A DNA stretch of 64,000 nt from JAPOUP01 sp965221405 (GTDB lineage Bacteria; Pseudomonadota; Alphaproteobacteria; Rhodobacterales; Rhodobacteraceae). Below the pieces are notes generated by a model, which saw nothing but the letters and a program-made list of their open reading frames with translations, had not been told where the DNA came from and searched no databases. The DNA is taken from assembly GCA_965221405.1 (NCBI GenBank), contig CBDCSE010000002.1, positions 2,790,001 through 2,854,000 of the forward strand, given 5' to 3'. Both the position numbers and the translations under genes were made by a program. Positions within the stretch are counted from its first letter, which is position 1; the number at the start of each line of letters is the position of its first letter. This document shows, in pieces, positions 43,531 through 53,187 of the stretch.

Positions 43531-43676
43531 CAGCTTTGCAAGGGGCGTAGGGCCCTCGTATGCTCAGCGAATCAGCACTGATCAGGGGAGGTGGCTGAAG
43601 ACGATCAAGCCGGCACCGAACGACCCGCCTTGCCTTTTGGCGCATATTCTCTATATTGATGCCAAAGGAGACAGCC
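43531..43676 (+). promoter_or_regulatory. Promoter/operator region of the Xre-RES pair
   Basis: TTTGGC (43636-43641) and GCCAAA (43661-43666) form an inverted repeat with 19 bases between, inside which CATAT (43643-43647) and ATAT add symmetry around a TATATT that could be a -10 box. Toxin-antitoxin Xre proteins bind such palindromes to repress their own operon. AAGGAG (43665-43670) is the ribosome binding site of the next gene. Role inferred. Confidence 0.5.
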
Positions 43677-44087
43677 ATGCAGTTCGCCACGGTCCAGCCC
43701 GTCACCGCTCGCACCGACCTCCCCGTCATCACCGGTGAGGAGGCGGCGGCACTGGCACGTGCAACGGTCAGTCTGTTCCGCGCTTGGGAGCTGACGGACG
43801 CCGAAGCCCGCACATTGCTCGGCGACATGGCGCAGCGCACCTGGGCGCGTTGGAAGACCGGCGATATCGGCCGGATCGACCGCGACCTGCGCGCGCGCAT
43901 GGCGATCCTGATGGGGATCCACAAGGCCCTGCGCCATCTCTTCACCGATCCTGCCCGCGGCTATGCCTGGATCCGCAGACCGAACGCCGCCTTCGCGGGC
44001 CGAGGCGCACTCGACGTCATGCTCCGGGGCGAGATCACCGACCTGACCGACCTGCGCGCCTATCTCGATGCCGAACGGGGTGCCTGA
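43677..44087 (+). CDS. Xre/MbcA/ParS-type antitoxin (DUF2384)
   Basis: 136 residues. An N-terminal helix-turn-helix-like region (EEAAALARATVSLFRAWEL through RTWARWKTGD) and a C-terminal MbcA/ParS toxin-binding segment (MAILMGIHKALRHLF, WIRRPNAAFAGRGALDVML). It neutralises the RES toxin encoded next, with TGATG overlap. Start ATG 43677 with AAGGAG upstream; an ATG at 43656 in frame is less well placed. Confidence 0.9.
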   Translation: MQFATVQPVTARTDLPVITGEEAAALARATVSLFRAWELTDAEARTLLGDMAQRTWARWKTGDIGRIDRDLRARMAILMGIHKALRHLFTDPARGYAWIRRPNAAFAGRGALDVMLRGEITDLTDLRAYLDAERGA

Positions 44088-44776
44088 TGAATGCGCCTGT
44101 CCGGCGCGTGACCTGGCCGCGGACGGTCCGCATCATCCGCTCGATCCATCCGCCCATCGACCTCTTCGAGGATATCGCCGATCCGGCTGATCGGGAGGCA
44201 CTGGCCTCGGCCGAGGCCAAGTTCAATCCACGCATCCGCGAGAGCATCGGCGATCTCTCCAAGGTGCCGGTGGCACGCCGCGTGACCGGCCCCGGCGCGA
44301 GCTGGGTCATGGCGCCCTTCGCGCATTGCTCGCCGCTTCGACCGGGGCGGTTCTCGGATGGCAGCTTCGGCCTCTACCACGCGGGGGACCGCACCAAGGT
44401 GGCGATCGCCGAAACCGTCCATCACCACGCCCGCTTCATGCGGGCCACGGAGGAGGCGCCGGGCTGGACCTCGCAGTTCCGCGAGCTGATCGGATCGATC
44501 GACACCGATCTCGACGACGCCACGGGCCGCGCCGATCTTCTGGATCCCGACGACCGCCGCGCATCGCAGCTCTTCGGGGCCGAGCGCCGTGCCGCCGGAT
44601 CGAACGGCATCACATGGCCGAGCGTGCGCTTTCCCGAAGGCCAGTGCATCGCCGTCTTCTGGCCCGACGTGATCCCGATCCCCACCCAAGGGGCTCATTT
44701 CGCGTATCACTGGGATGGGGACCGCGTTGATTACGTGAAGCGGCTGGATGATGGGGAGGTGTGGAGGGTGTCGTGA
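44087..44776 (+). CDS. RES-domain NAD-degrading toxin
   Basis: 229 residues of the RES family, which breaks down NAD and stops growth. The core has GRFSDGSFGLYHAGD, KVAIAETVHHH and SNGITWPSVRF; the conserved Arg (early RIIRS), Tyr (in GLYHA) and Glu (in AIAET) expected for catalysis are all present. Operon with its Xre antitoxin by TGATG overlap. Both genes look intact, unlike other mobile genes nearby, so this pair may be maintained. Confidence 0.9.
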   Translation: MNAPVRRVTWPRTVRIIRSIHPPIDLFEDIADPADREALASAEAKFNPRIRESIGDLSKVPVARRVTGPGASWVMAPFAHCSPLRPGRFSDGSFGLYHAGDRTKVAIAETVHHHARFMRATEEAPGWTSQFRELIGSIDTDLDDATGRADLLDPDDRRASQLFGAERRAAGSNGITWPSVRFPEGQCIAVFWPDVIPIPTQGAHFAYHWDGDRVDYVKRLDDGEVWRVS

Positions 44777-45087
44777 CACCGCAAGGTGTTTTCCTATGGT
44801 CTACCGGTTTGTTATCTGACGCATTTTCCAAAATCCCTACAAATCCGGGGCGATGGCGCCGAAACAATCCCCATCAAGCCACTTGAGGCTGGCGCACACC
44901 GAAGCTGAAACGAGCCAGTGTTCAAAATCTAACGAGGCTTTGCCTCAGACCGACGAGATGAACCATCGGCGTGTTGAGGGACTCCGGTCGCTGTCCCGCT
45001 CCGCGGTATGACCCGCCTGGTGAAGCCATTTGGCCTGGCCGGTGCTGAAAGCGCCGTGTGGGGAACCCGTCGACCGGGGTCCGGGAC
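44777..45087. other. No gene recognised after the RES toxin
   Basis: About 310 bases without a credible frame. The right edge is the ATG at 45088 of a frameshifted gene. Confidence 0.4.
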
Positions 45088-46722
45088 ATGACCATGGCAC
45101 GTTCCGCCGGAGAGGCACCCGGGAATCACGTGACGCTCGGGCCTGAATGCTTCGACAGGCTCTGTCCCGACGCCTGCGTCCCCCTGCCGCGGACCGGCGC
45201 GGGGGCCGCCTGGTTCTTCCGGGAGGTCCGCGGCAGCCCCGTGCCCTCCCCGGCCCTGATGGCGCCCATGGCCCGGCGCTTCACGGAGGGCCCGGAACGG
45301 TTCGCCCGGGGCCGGGGCGTCGATGCCGTCCCCTTCGGGAAGGGGGAGCGCAGGGACGACGTCACGCAGGGACATCTCCGCGGCCGGCGAAGGCGTGCCC
45401 TGCATCGGCAGGGCGCAGGGGAAGGCGCGTGTCCCGCGCACGCGGAAACGCATCGGTCCGGCGACCGGCAGGGCGTCCCCGGAACCTGTCGGCGGCACGG
45501 CGATGGTCAATGCCTTCCACGTCCATCTGGTCGGCGACGGCTTCGGCCCCCGCTTCATCAGGTTCCGCCCGTACTTCCCGTACAGCGCCAGGCTCCGCAT
45601 CAACGGGCGCGGGCACCTGAAGCGGCGGATGGAGAAACGCCCGGTCCCGTCCGGGGCTCCCGGCAACGGGATCATGGGCCGCGCCGGTCCCGCGGCCATG
45701 CGGGACATCGCCGGGGAGACCGGCGCCGGGCGGACCGGCGCGCCGTTCCGCAGGTGGCTGTCGCGGCCTGCCCATCCCTTCACGACCGGGGATCGCGCGA
45801 AGGGGATCCGCCACGACCTCCCGGTCCTCCAGGCGGAGCGCGCCCTCACGCAGGTGTCCGGCCGCCCCGCCAGCGGCAGGGTCCCGTTCGGGGAGACCAT
45901 CCGCGGGAACCCCGGCATCGGACGCGCCGACCGCGTGCGGCTGACCTTCGGCCGCCGCGTCACGCGCCGGACCGGCCCGCGGTTCCGGACCCGCGTCATG
46001 ACCGGCGGCGTCCCGCCGTCGCCGCGCGTCGACCACAGGCGTCCGCGCATCAGGCAGCACTTCAGGGAGGGCCGCGCGCCGCGGACCGGGACGGTGACCG
46101 ACGACACGTACGGCTTCGGCGCCAGGCGCAGGCCGCGCGACCCCGATGACCTCAGGGAGGCCGGCTTCAGGGCCAGCCGGCGTCCTCCCGGCGTCCAGCG
46201 CATCAGCCATGGCCGCCCGACCGGCGCCGGGACCTTCGACGCGCCCCGCCGTCCCGCCGTCCCGCCGCCGTCGACGGCCGCCGGGTGTCCGCCATGCGCT
46301 TCGGAGACCCGCGGATCCAGGCCGTGCCGGCCGCTCTCCTGATGCATGCCTTCCTTCCCGCGGGCTTCAGCAGCCGCCAGACGGGGGAGGCGGTCGCGCG
46401 GCTCACGCAGACCGACGGCTACGGGACCGGCCAGGCGACATACGACCTGCGGCGGCTGCGTCTGCGGGGATTGATCGGGCGGCTGCCCAGGTCACGCAAA
46501 TACCGCGTCACGGAAAGGGGGCGCAGGGTCGCGCCCGCCTGCTGCCGCATCCACCGGCGCACGCTCACGCCGGCGCTGGCGGCGGCGTTCGGTGACGGAA
46601 TGCCGACCAGGCCCGGGCGCGCGATCCGCAGCGTCGACGGGCGGACCGGCAGGCTCTGGACCTCGCGGCCTAAAGCCGCCTCAGGTCAAAACCTGGCTCA
46701 AATGGTCAGGCTTTGCGTTTGA
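45088..46722 (+). pseudogene. Conserved family protein of about 500 residues, broken by at least two frameshifts
   Basis: Piece 1 (frame of ATG 45088) reads NHVTLGPECFDRL and ALMAPMARRFTEGPERFARGR. Piece 2 (about 45480-46270, next frame) reads GDGFGPRFIRFRPYFPYSARLR, GRADRVRLTFGRRVTRRT and RPRIRQHFREGRAPRT. Piece 3 (46294-46722, first frame again) reads RFGDPRIQAVPAALL then YDLRRLRLRGLIGRLPRS, a winged-helix-like end. I recall the family pattern (NHVTLGPECFDRLY; PYxxRLxxNGHEWAKRQ; TYDLRRLRLKGLIxRIP) as a widespread protein of unknown function. The piece order matches, so this is one decayed gene. I do not know what it does. Confidence 0.55.
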
Positions 46723-46938
46723 TAAGGTGTCTAGGGCCTCCCCGGCATCGGTCTCGGGCTGCCGCCCGCACCTACCGCGACCTCATCGATAGACACGCCT
46801 GATCCGACCGGATCCCGCGCCCGGATTCCGCCGGGGATCCGGGCGCCGCCCGCAGGCACAGCATCCTGCGGTACCGTAGTCAAAGGGATAAGCCTTTTCC
46901 GCCAAATCCTTGGTGAACGCTTTACACTGATATGTCCT
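46723..46938. other. No gene recognised
   Basis: About 215 bases of ordinary GC content between the decayed gene and the AT-rich element. Nothing found. Confidence 0.4.
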
Positions 46939-47136
46939 GCGCTGTAACTATTCAGTTACGAAATGTTGTTCTGATGTAGGGCTTTTGTGGACATCTGGTG
47001 GTCGTGTGCGGACTTCGTATTCAATTTATTGGACCTGACAGTCGCCGGCGACAGATTTTGCCTCGGAAACCACAGCATTTGGTTTTTTATGAGCGTCGGG
47101 AACGAATTATGGTGCTGAATAGTTGCCCTGCGCTAA
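46939..47136. repeat. AT-rich segment bounded by imperfect inverted repeats, MITE-like
   Basis: GCGCTGTAACTATTCAG near 46939-46956 and its inverted relative CTGAATAGTTGCCCTGCGC near 47116-47134 bound about 198 bases of clearly lower GC content. The left arm also holds its own palindrome GTAACT-ATTC-AGTTAC (46944-46959). There is no ORF of note inside. It resembles a non-autonomous transposable element; no matching IS with these ends is in the window. It sits at the right border of the accessory island. Confidence 0.45.
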
Positions 47137-47225
47137 GGATCGAGACTATGCCTGCATGATCGCGATGTTCAGGACATTCCCGATCGAATCGAGAGAATCC
47201 TAACCTGCTTCAGAATGGTGCTTCC

Positions 47226-48329
47226 ATGACCCCTGCGAACCACGAGACCGGCCCCAACGAAACCGAAGCCAACATCTTTAACATCGCCCGGGCAGACATC
47301 GAAGCCGCGGTGCTCGCGGGCCTCCTGACCGAGGCTCAGGCCGGGGATCTTCTGGCGCTGGCGGCCAGGCGAAAGACGGGACGGGCCAATGCGGGCTGGA
47401 TGGACGAGCCCTTCGAGGTGTTCCGCAGCATGAACGAGATCTTCGTCATTATCGGCCTTGCCATCCTCGCGTCCGGCTGGATCTCCGGATTGGTAACGTT
47501 CGGGAGCGAGCCGTACCATTTCGCGACCGGAGCCGCCATCGCGCTTCCGCCGCTTCTGTTCCTGTCAGAGTATTTCATCCGCCGCCGCCGCATGGTCGGT
47601 CCGGCGATCGCCCTCTCGGCGCTGTTCGCCGCCAACGCCGTATCCGGCTTCGCCGGTCTCATCGAGGACCCGGCTGACCTGCTGGGGGGCGGTAGGTTCC
47701 CGGTTTTCGTTCTTTTTGCCGCGTCCGGTGCCCTGGGTGTCTGGTGGCTGCGGTACCGGGTTCCGATCGCGCTCGCGCTGACCGTTCTGGGCATCACGTC
47801 CGCGCTGATGGTTCTCGCGGCCAGAGCGTCCGGCACGCCGGGCTCCATCGATGACGTGTTCACGCTATCGGCCGAAGGCCCCCTTGCATGGATAACCCTG
47901 GCCGCCGGTTGCGTCACACTTGGGATCGCCCTGGCTTTCGACGTCGGCGACCCGTACCGTGTCACACGCCGGTCCCAGCATGGATTCTGGCTGCATCTCA
48001 TCGCTGCCCCCGCCTTGGTGAACACCGTCGCGATCGCATTGCTGGAGAGTGGAAACATCCTGTTTCTCGTCGCTGTCCTCGCGCTTTTCGCCTTGTTCGC
48101 GATTATCATCGACCGTCGGTCCTTCCTTCTGGCCAGCATCGGCCACACGTTGGCGCTCATGGCGAGTCTCGACGTGGATCTCTCGTGGAACATCGCTCTT
48201 CTTGGCACCGTGCTGCTGGCACTCGGCTCCTTCTGGACATCCGTCCGAGGCCGGCTTCTGGCGCTCATGCCAACCTATTTCCCCAGACATCTGTTGCCGC
48301 CGGTCGCGGGTGCTGTCAGGAAGGAGTGA
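47226..48329 (+). CDS. Polytopic membrane protein (DUF2157-like), function unknown
   Basis: 367 residues: a cytoplasmic N-terminal helix pair (ADIEAAVLAGLLTEAQAGDLLALA, as in many DUF2157-like proteins) then about ten membrane helices from MNEIFVIIGLAILASGW on. It probably acts in the inner membrane. ATG at 47226 follows a GGTGCTTCC spacer without a strong ribosome binding site. No neighbours suggest a role. Confidence 0.75.
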   Translation: MTPANHETGPNETEANIFNIARADIEAAVLAGLLTEAQAGDLLALAARRKTGRANAGWMDEPFEVFRSMNEIFVIIGLAILASGWISGLVTFGSEPYHFATGAAIALPPLLFLSEYFIRRRRMVGPAIALSALFAANAVSGFAGLIEDPADLLGGGRFPVFVLFAASGALGVWWLRYRVPIALALTVLGITSALMVLAARASGTPGSIDDVFTLSAEGPLAWITLAAGCVTLGIALAFDVGDPYRVTRRSQHGFWLHLIAAPALVNTVAIALLESGNILFLVAVLALFALFAIIIDRRSFLLASIGHTLALMASLDVDLSWNIALLGTVLLALGSFWTSVRGRLLALMPTYFPRHLLPPVAGAVRKE

Positions 48330-48570
48330 CGGAAAGCGCCACGTTCCGGCAGCCTGGGGAACCATTTTGCCGCAGTCCGGGATTGACCGTCTTCGGTGAA
48401 GGTTTACCGCCGCGCAAATTTGATTGCGGCACCGGATGAAAGGATCCCCGCCAGCGCGGCGAATCACTCAATGGCCCGGGGTTTGTTCAATCGAGAACAT
48501 CGAGCCCCTGTCTCCAACGGAAACGCCAGGTTCCACAGTGGTTCGGCTGTCGGCTGATCCACACGCCAGT
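48330..48570. other. Spacer before tRNA-Gly
   Basis: 240 bases; no gene recognised. No extra copy of the tRNA 3' end was found on this side as an attachment site. Confidence 0.4.
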
Positions 48571-48644
48571 TGGAGCGGGTAGCGGGAATCGAACCCGCAC
48601 GTCCAGCTTGGGAAGCTGGCAGGCTGCCACTACATCATACCCGC
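48571..48644 (-). tRNA. tRNA-Gly (anticodon CCC), CCA encoded
   Basis: The minus strand folds as a tRNA: acceptor GCGGGTA pairs with TACCCGC, the anticodon arm is CCAGC-TTCCCAA-GCTGG with anticodon CCC, the T arm is GCGGG-TTCGATT-CCCGC and the 3' end is TCCA. It reads GGG glycine codons. The D stem has one mismatch (T11 and C24). The encoded CCA is complete. The 3' end faces the accessory island but lies 1.4 kb from its nearest mobile remnant. Confidence 0.95.
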
Positions 48645-48797
48645 CTGTCATTTATGATTACTGCTGGACGGCGCTGGCCGCAATACTTGAAATCCGCCTG
48701 TGCCCGCGTTCGCTCCATCCCCTGCAGCCATTCAAACGCCACGGCCTCCGAAGCGTTCCGGCTTCGGGCCAGGCTGGATGTCCGCCGTCGTCTGACA

Positions 48798-50195
48798 TCA
48801 GTTGGCAAGTCTATTGAATAGGGTGTGCGCCCAGGCGCTGATCGTACCCGCGCCCAGACACATCACCAGATCCCCGGCCCGTGCGCTCGCGCGAACCATC
48901 TCCAGCAGATCCTCTTCACCGTCAAGCGCACGCACGTCGGGATGCCCGTTACGGGCCAGACCCGCGATCAGGGAGTCGCGGTCGGCTCCCTTGACCGGAG
49001 CCTCGCCGGCCGGAAAGACATGCGCGATGGCCACCACGTCGGCCTCGTCGAAGCAGGCACAGAATTCGTCGAACAGGTTGCTGAGCCTGCTGAAACGGTG
49101 CGGCTGGTGTACGGCGATCACGCGCCCGTCGGTAGTCTGGCGCGCCGCCTTGAGAACAGCCGCGATCTCCGTGGGATGGTGGCCGTAGTCGTCAATGATG
49201 GTGATCCCGTTCACCTCTCCCACTTTGGTGAACCTTCGATTGACGCCCTGGAAGCCGGCCATTGCCTGTCGGATCCCGTTTCGCGACATGCCAAGGTGTC
49301 TGGCCACGGTAATCGCCGAGAGCGCGTTCGATACATTATGATTGCCAGGCATCGGAAGGCTGCAGTCATTGATCGTCGTTCCCTCGGCCGTCAGGACGAC
49401 ATCGAATCGTGACATTCCGTCGACGTAGGAAAGGTTCTCCGCCCGGACATCGGCCGCGGAACTGAAACCGAACGTGATGACGCGCCGGTCGTGGACCCGC
49501 TGAACCAGATTCAGCACATCGGGATCGTCGGCGCAACAGACGGCGAGCCCGTAAAACGGGATGTTCTCCACAAAGTCGAGAAATCCCTGATGCAGCGCTT
49601 CCTCCGTTCCCCAGTGTTCCATATGTTCCGGATCGATATTCGTGACTACGGCGATTGTCGCGGGAAGGCGATTGAAAGTGCCGTCGCTCTCGTCGGCCTC
49701 CACAACCATCCACTCACCCAGCCCCATCCGGGCGTTGCTGTCATAGGCATGGATAATGCCTCCGTTGATGACTGTAGGGTCGAATCCGCCGGCGTCGAGC
49801 AGCGTCGCCACCAATGTGGTCGTCGTGGTCTTTCCATGGGTTCCGGCAATGGCGACGTTGGACTTGAGCCGCATCAGTTCGGCGAGCATCTCCGCGCGCC
49901 GGACAATCGGCAGTCCCCGAGAACGGGCGGCATCGAGTTCCGGATTCCCGGGGCCGATGGCCGATGAGATCACCACGACCTCCGCGTCGCGAAGATTCCC
50001 GGGGCTCTGACCTATCGATATCTCCGCCCCCAGAGCCATCAGGCGGGCCGTAATGCTTGAGGCCTTGAGGTCGGAGCCCCGTACGCGGTATCCCAGATTC
50101 AACAGCACCTCGGCTATTCCGGACATGCCTATCCCGCCGATACCCACAAAATGCACCGGTCCCAGCTCCACGGGTAGTTTGGTCACCGCGTTCAT
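48798..50195 (-). CDS. murC: UDP-N-acetylmuramate-L-alanine ligase
   Basis: 465 residues. Adds L-alanine to UDP-MurNAc in cytoplasmic peptidoglycan precursor synthesis. The N-terminal Rossmann segment VHFVGIGGIGMSGIAEVL, the ATP-binding AGTHGKTTTTTLVATLLD and the C-terminal DDYGHHPTEIAAVL are diagnostic. Start at ATG 50195 (MNAVTKLP), since 13 upstream codons lack conservation. It follows murG by 28 bases in an ftsW-murG-murC operon; murB would be expected next but the gene downstream on this strand is a tRNA. Confidence 0.96.
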   Translation of the reverse strand: MNAVTKLPVELGPVHFVGIGGIGMSGIAEVLLNLGYRVRGSDLKASSITARLMALGAEISIGQSPGNLRDAEVVVISSAIGPGNPELDAARSRGLPIVRRAEMLAELMRLKSNVAIAGTHGKTTTTTLVATLLDAGGFDPTVINGGIIHAYDSNARMGLGEWMVVEADESDGTFNRLPATIAVVTNIDPEHMEHWGTEEALHQGFLDFVENIPFYGLAVCCADDPDVLNLVQRVHDRRVITFGFSSAADVRAENLSYVDGMSRFDVVLTAEGTTINDCSLPMPGNHNVSNALSAITVARHLGMSRNGIRQAMAGFQGVNRRFTKVGEVNGITIIDDYGHHPTEIAAVLKAARQTTDGRVIAVHQPHRFSRLSNLFDEFCACFDEADVVAIAHVFPAGEAPVKGADRDSLIAGLARNGHPDVRALDGEEDLLEMVRASARAGDLVMCLGAGTISAWAHTLFNRLAN

Positions 50196-50223
50196 CGAAC
50201 GACACCTGAACAAGTCCCGACGC

Positions 50224-51330
50224 TCATATCTCATTTCCTGTCGCCTTCCGCTCCGCCAGTTCCATCACCAGCTCCGCGACGCGGCTTGCGGCATCCGGCC
50301 GCCCGGCGGTGAGAGCCGCCCGAGCCATTTCACCCGCCGTGGCCGGATTCCCCAGGATCATCGCGATACGCTCGGCAAGCCGGGAGCTGTCCACCTGGGA
50401 TTCCTGAAGCAGCAAAGCCCCTCCCGCGTCGGCGAGGGCGCGGGCATTGGCCGTCTGGTGGTCCGCTGTGGCATGGGGATACGGGATGAGAATCGAAGGT
50501 CGTCCGATGACGGTGAGATCCGCCAGAGTCGACGCGCCCGCACGGGAAATCACCAGCTGCGCCTCGGCGATACGCTTGTGAATGTCGTGGAAGAATCGCT
50601 GAACATCGGCCTGGACTCCATGTTCCGCATAGAAAGCGCTTACCTGCGCGAAATCCTCATCCCGCGCCTGATGGCTCACCCGGATGAACGGCAGTAGGGA
50701 AGGGGGCAGCGCGGTGATGGCCGGAGGAACGAGTTGGCTGAGCGCTCTCGCACCCTGACTTCCGCCGATCACGAGGATTTCCATCTGATGTTCGCCGGGA
50801 GTGACATAAGGCGCCCCGGCCCGATCGGCGACCGTTCGGCGCACCGGATTGCCCGTGTGGATCCCTCTTACTCCCGGCGGAAGTTCCGTTGGCCAGAAAC
50901 CGCAGGCAACGCATTCCATACGGCTTGCGAAAATTCGGTTCGCGCGGCCGAGAACGCCGTTTTGTTCGTGAATCATTCGCGGAAGCCGCAGCCAGACCGC
51001 AGCCGACAGCGCGGGAACCGCGGGATATCCCCCGAAGCCGATGACCGCGGCGGGTGGATCACGGCGAAAACCGCGATAGGTGGCCAGAGTTCCGGCGATG
51101 ATGCGAAACGGAGCCTTTATCCGCGCCGATCGTCCGCCGACGAATGTCGCGGACGCGACCCTCTCGACACCGATTGAATGGGGAAACCCGCCAATGTAAC
51201 GCTCTCCCCGGTCGTCAGTGACGAGTGTGACTCTCCAGCCAGTCCGAAGCATTGTCTCGGCCAAAGCCTGCGCCGCGAACATGTGCCCTCCGGTGCCGCC
51301 GGCGGCAACGACTAGAAGTGGCTGGCTCAT
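50224..51330 (-). CDS. murG: Undecaprenyl-PP-MurNAc-pentapeptide GlcNAc transferase
   Basis: 368 residues. Transfers GlcNAc to lipid I to make lipid II on the inner face of the cytoplasmic membrane. The glycine-rich AAGGTGGHMFAAQALAE near the N-terminus, GFGGYPAVPALSAAV and MIHEQNGVLGRANR, and the C-terminal SRAGASTLADLTVIGRPSIL are typical. Start ATG 51330; an unrelated longer frame upstream overlaps ftsW and is not part of it. Confidence 0.96.
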   Translation of the reverse strand: MSQPLLVVAAGGTGGHMFAAQALAETMLRTGWRVTLVTDDRGERYIGGFPHSIGVERVASATFVGGRSARIKAPFRIIAGTLATYRGFRRDPPAAVIGFGGYPAVPALSAAVWLRLPRMIHEQNGVLGRANRIFASRMECVACGFWPTELPPGVRGIHTGNPVRRTVADRAGAPYVTPGEHQMEILVIGGSQGARALSQLVPPAITALPPSLLPFIRVSHQARDEDFAQVSAFYAEHGVQADVQRFFHDIHKRIAEAQLVISRAGASTLADLTVIGRPSILIPYPHATADHQTANARALADAGGALLLQESQVDSSRLAERIAMILGNPATAGEMARAALTAGRPDAASRVAELVMELAERKATGNEI

Positions 51331-51407
51331 GCCTTTCGCTCCGGTGCAGGCCCGGAACCATCGTAAAGACTTCCCCCGCGCGGATCGAAAATCCCGCCCG
51401 GCATCGT

Positions 51408-52574
51408 TCAGTGCCCCCTTCGGGACAGTATGTCTCCGATTTCTCCCTGCGGACGTAAACGCGTAAGTGCCAGCAGCATCCCGAGCGCGAATCCACTGGC
51501 GATAAGCGAAGACCCTCCGTAGCTGACGAAAGGTAACGTCATTCCCTTGGCTGGAAGGAGCCGTACCGCCACCGCCATGTTTATGAATGCCTGAATGCCG
51601 AACGTGCAGGCGAGTCCGGTGCCCGCCAGACGGATGAACAGGTCGCGTTCCTTGACCAGCCGCATCAGGGACCCCACTGTGGTGACCAGATAGAGGACAA
51701 TGACGAATATAACCAGCACAAGCCCGTATTCCTCGGCGGCTACGGCGATGATGAAATCGGTATGCGCGTCCGGCAGGGACCATTTGACGCTGCCTTCGCC
51801 CACACCCACCCCGAGAAAGCCCCCTTCCCGTATCGCGTCCGTTGCGTAGCCGAGCTGAGTGTTCGGATCGACGTCCGACGAGAGAAAGCCGTCGATCCGA
51901 CGCGCGAAATGCTCCGAACTGTTGTAGGCGATGACACCGATGGCGACCACGCTTCCGGCCATAATGATCAGCAACGTGAACGGTGCCCCGGCGACGTAGT
52001 ACATCACGCCCCAGCCAAAAAACACGAGACAGGCCTGGCCAAAATCGGGTTGGAGCGCGAGTAAGGTCACCACCAGGGCGGTGACCAGGAATGAGAACAG
52101 GCGCCCCGGCGGGCCGTCGATTTCCTGCACCGCTGATATCAGCCAGGCGGACACGACGATCAGGCAGGGCTTGAGGAACTCCGACGGCTGGAGCGCGAAG
52201 AAGCCAAGGGAGTACCAGCGTACGGAACCTTTGCCGAAATCCGTGCCGAGAAAAGGCAGCAGCGCGACCGCGGCGAAAGTGATCAGAAAGCCCATCACAC
52301 CCAAGCGGCGCACCGTTTTCGGTGAAGCCATGGACACGGGAATCATTACTGCCAGCGCCAGAGCTCCGAACACCGCCTGGCGCTGTACGTAATGGAACGG
52401 CTCGAGTCCGTTTCGATGCGCCAGAGGTGGTGAGGCCGCGAGGCCCAGAAGAAGACCCACTCCAAGCAGCAGCAGGACGCATGAGACCACCGCCTTGTCC
52501 GTCGTGCGCCACCAGTTCGGTAGAATTGGCTCGCTGTCCCGAATTGGGAGGGAGCCATAAACCATTTCAGTCAT
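51408..52574 (-). CDS. ftsW: Septal peptidoglycan glycosyltransferase FtsW
   Basis: 388 residues with about ten membrane helices. SEDS-family segments are clear: GKGSVRWYSLGFFALQPSEF, LQPDFGQACLVFFGWGV, AEEYGLVLVIFVIVLYLV and the last-helix PFVSYGGSSLIASGFALG. FtsW polymerises lipid II glycan at the division septum with FtsI. First gene of ftsW-murG-murC. The start ATG 52574 is used. Confidence 0.95.
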   Translation of the reverse strand: MTEMVYGSLPIRDSEPILPNWWRTTDKAVVSCVLLLLGVGLLLGLAASPPLAHRNGLEPFHYVQRQAVFGALALAVMIPVSMASPKTVRRLGVMGFLITFAAVALLPFLGTDFGKGSVRWYSLGFFALQPSEFLKPCLIVVSAWLISAVQEIDGPPGRLFSFLVTALVVTLLALQPDFGQACLVFFGWGVMYYVAGAPFTLLIIMAGSVVAIGVIAYNSSEHFARRIDGFLSSDVDPNTQLGYATDAIREGGFLGVGVGEGSVKWSLPDAHTDFIIAVAAEEYGLVLVIFVIVLYLVTTVGSLMRLVKERDLFIRLAGTGLACTFGIQAFINMAVAVRLLPAKGMTLPFVSYGGSSLIASGFALGMLLALTRLRPQGEIGDILSRRGH

Positions 52575-53187
52575 GCAGGTTGCCCAATGATGCCTCTTGG
52601 AAGTTCACCCGTTCACCGGGTCTTGCACTAAGCATAGCCAGAACGGTGGCCCACTGCCAACAAAAAATCCTCGATGCCGCGTTTTTCCGGTGTCCGGCAT
52701 CCGCTACGTGCACCACGACTCACCCGCCGGGTGCGTCCGATATACGGAAGTCCTTGAATTGAATAGATATTCCACGACCCCTTGGATTGTTCGAGATTGC
52801 AGCGATCACCGGAACCTCTCCTTTGCGTGCGAATGCACAAAGGCGCCATGACTGCCCGATGCCGGTGCCAACAAGGCGTGGCATTGACGCTGGCCTGGAA
52901 CAATGTAGGAATATTCTTCGGCGAGAGCCAAAGTGACGCGCTGCCCATTCCGGGCGCACCGCCGGATCCGGCAGAACTTCCCCTAGGCGCCGAAATAGCC
53001 TGCCGAAACCGGTTTTTGCGGCCCATGGGGCGCTCCATTGATGGACAGGCTGGATACGCGCACGCCGCAGGCGCTTGGGGAAACTTTCGAATCTGCCGGG
53101 ACTTGGCGCCCGGCGGAAAGGTCCGGCCTCAACCGCTCGCCGAAACGCGTCCGGGCGGAGTGGCTCTGGCTGTGGGCAGGTCACAGC
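52575..53187. other. Region between ftsW and waaA, no gene recognised
   Basis: About 610 bases with short frames on both strands and no protein signature. An ftsW promoter presumably lies near 52580-52650 but I cannot pin it. Confidence 0.4.

Noticed and set aside
44929..46347. 472-codon minus-strand frame
   Set aside because: Opposite strand to recognisable family blocks in 45088-46722; composition (Arg/Pro/Gly-rich) is that of an antisense frame.
35113..48330. CRISPR array or phage defence island in the accessory region
   Set aside because: No regularly spaced direct repeats were seen; DUF4338 and AbiEii alone are not enough for a defence system beyond the AbiE-type call.
48571..48644. 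tRNA-Gly as attachment site of the island
   Set aside because: No second copy of the tRNA 3' end was seen at the island's other side, and an intact membrane-protein gene lies between.
51331..52512. N-terminal extension of murG over ftsW
   Set aside because: The extension is a shadow frame of ftsW; MurG conservation starts at ATG 51330.
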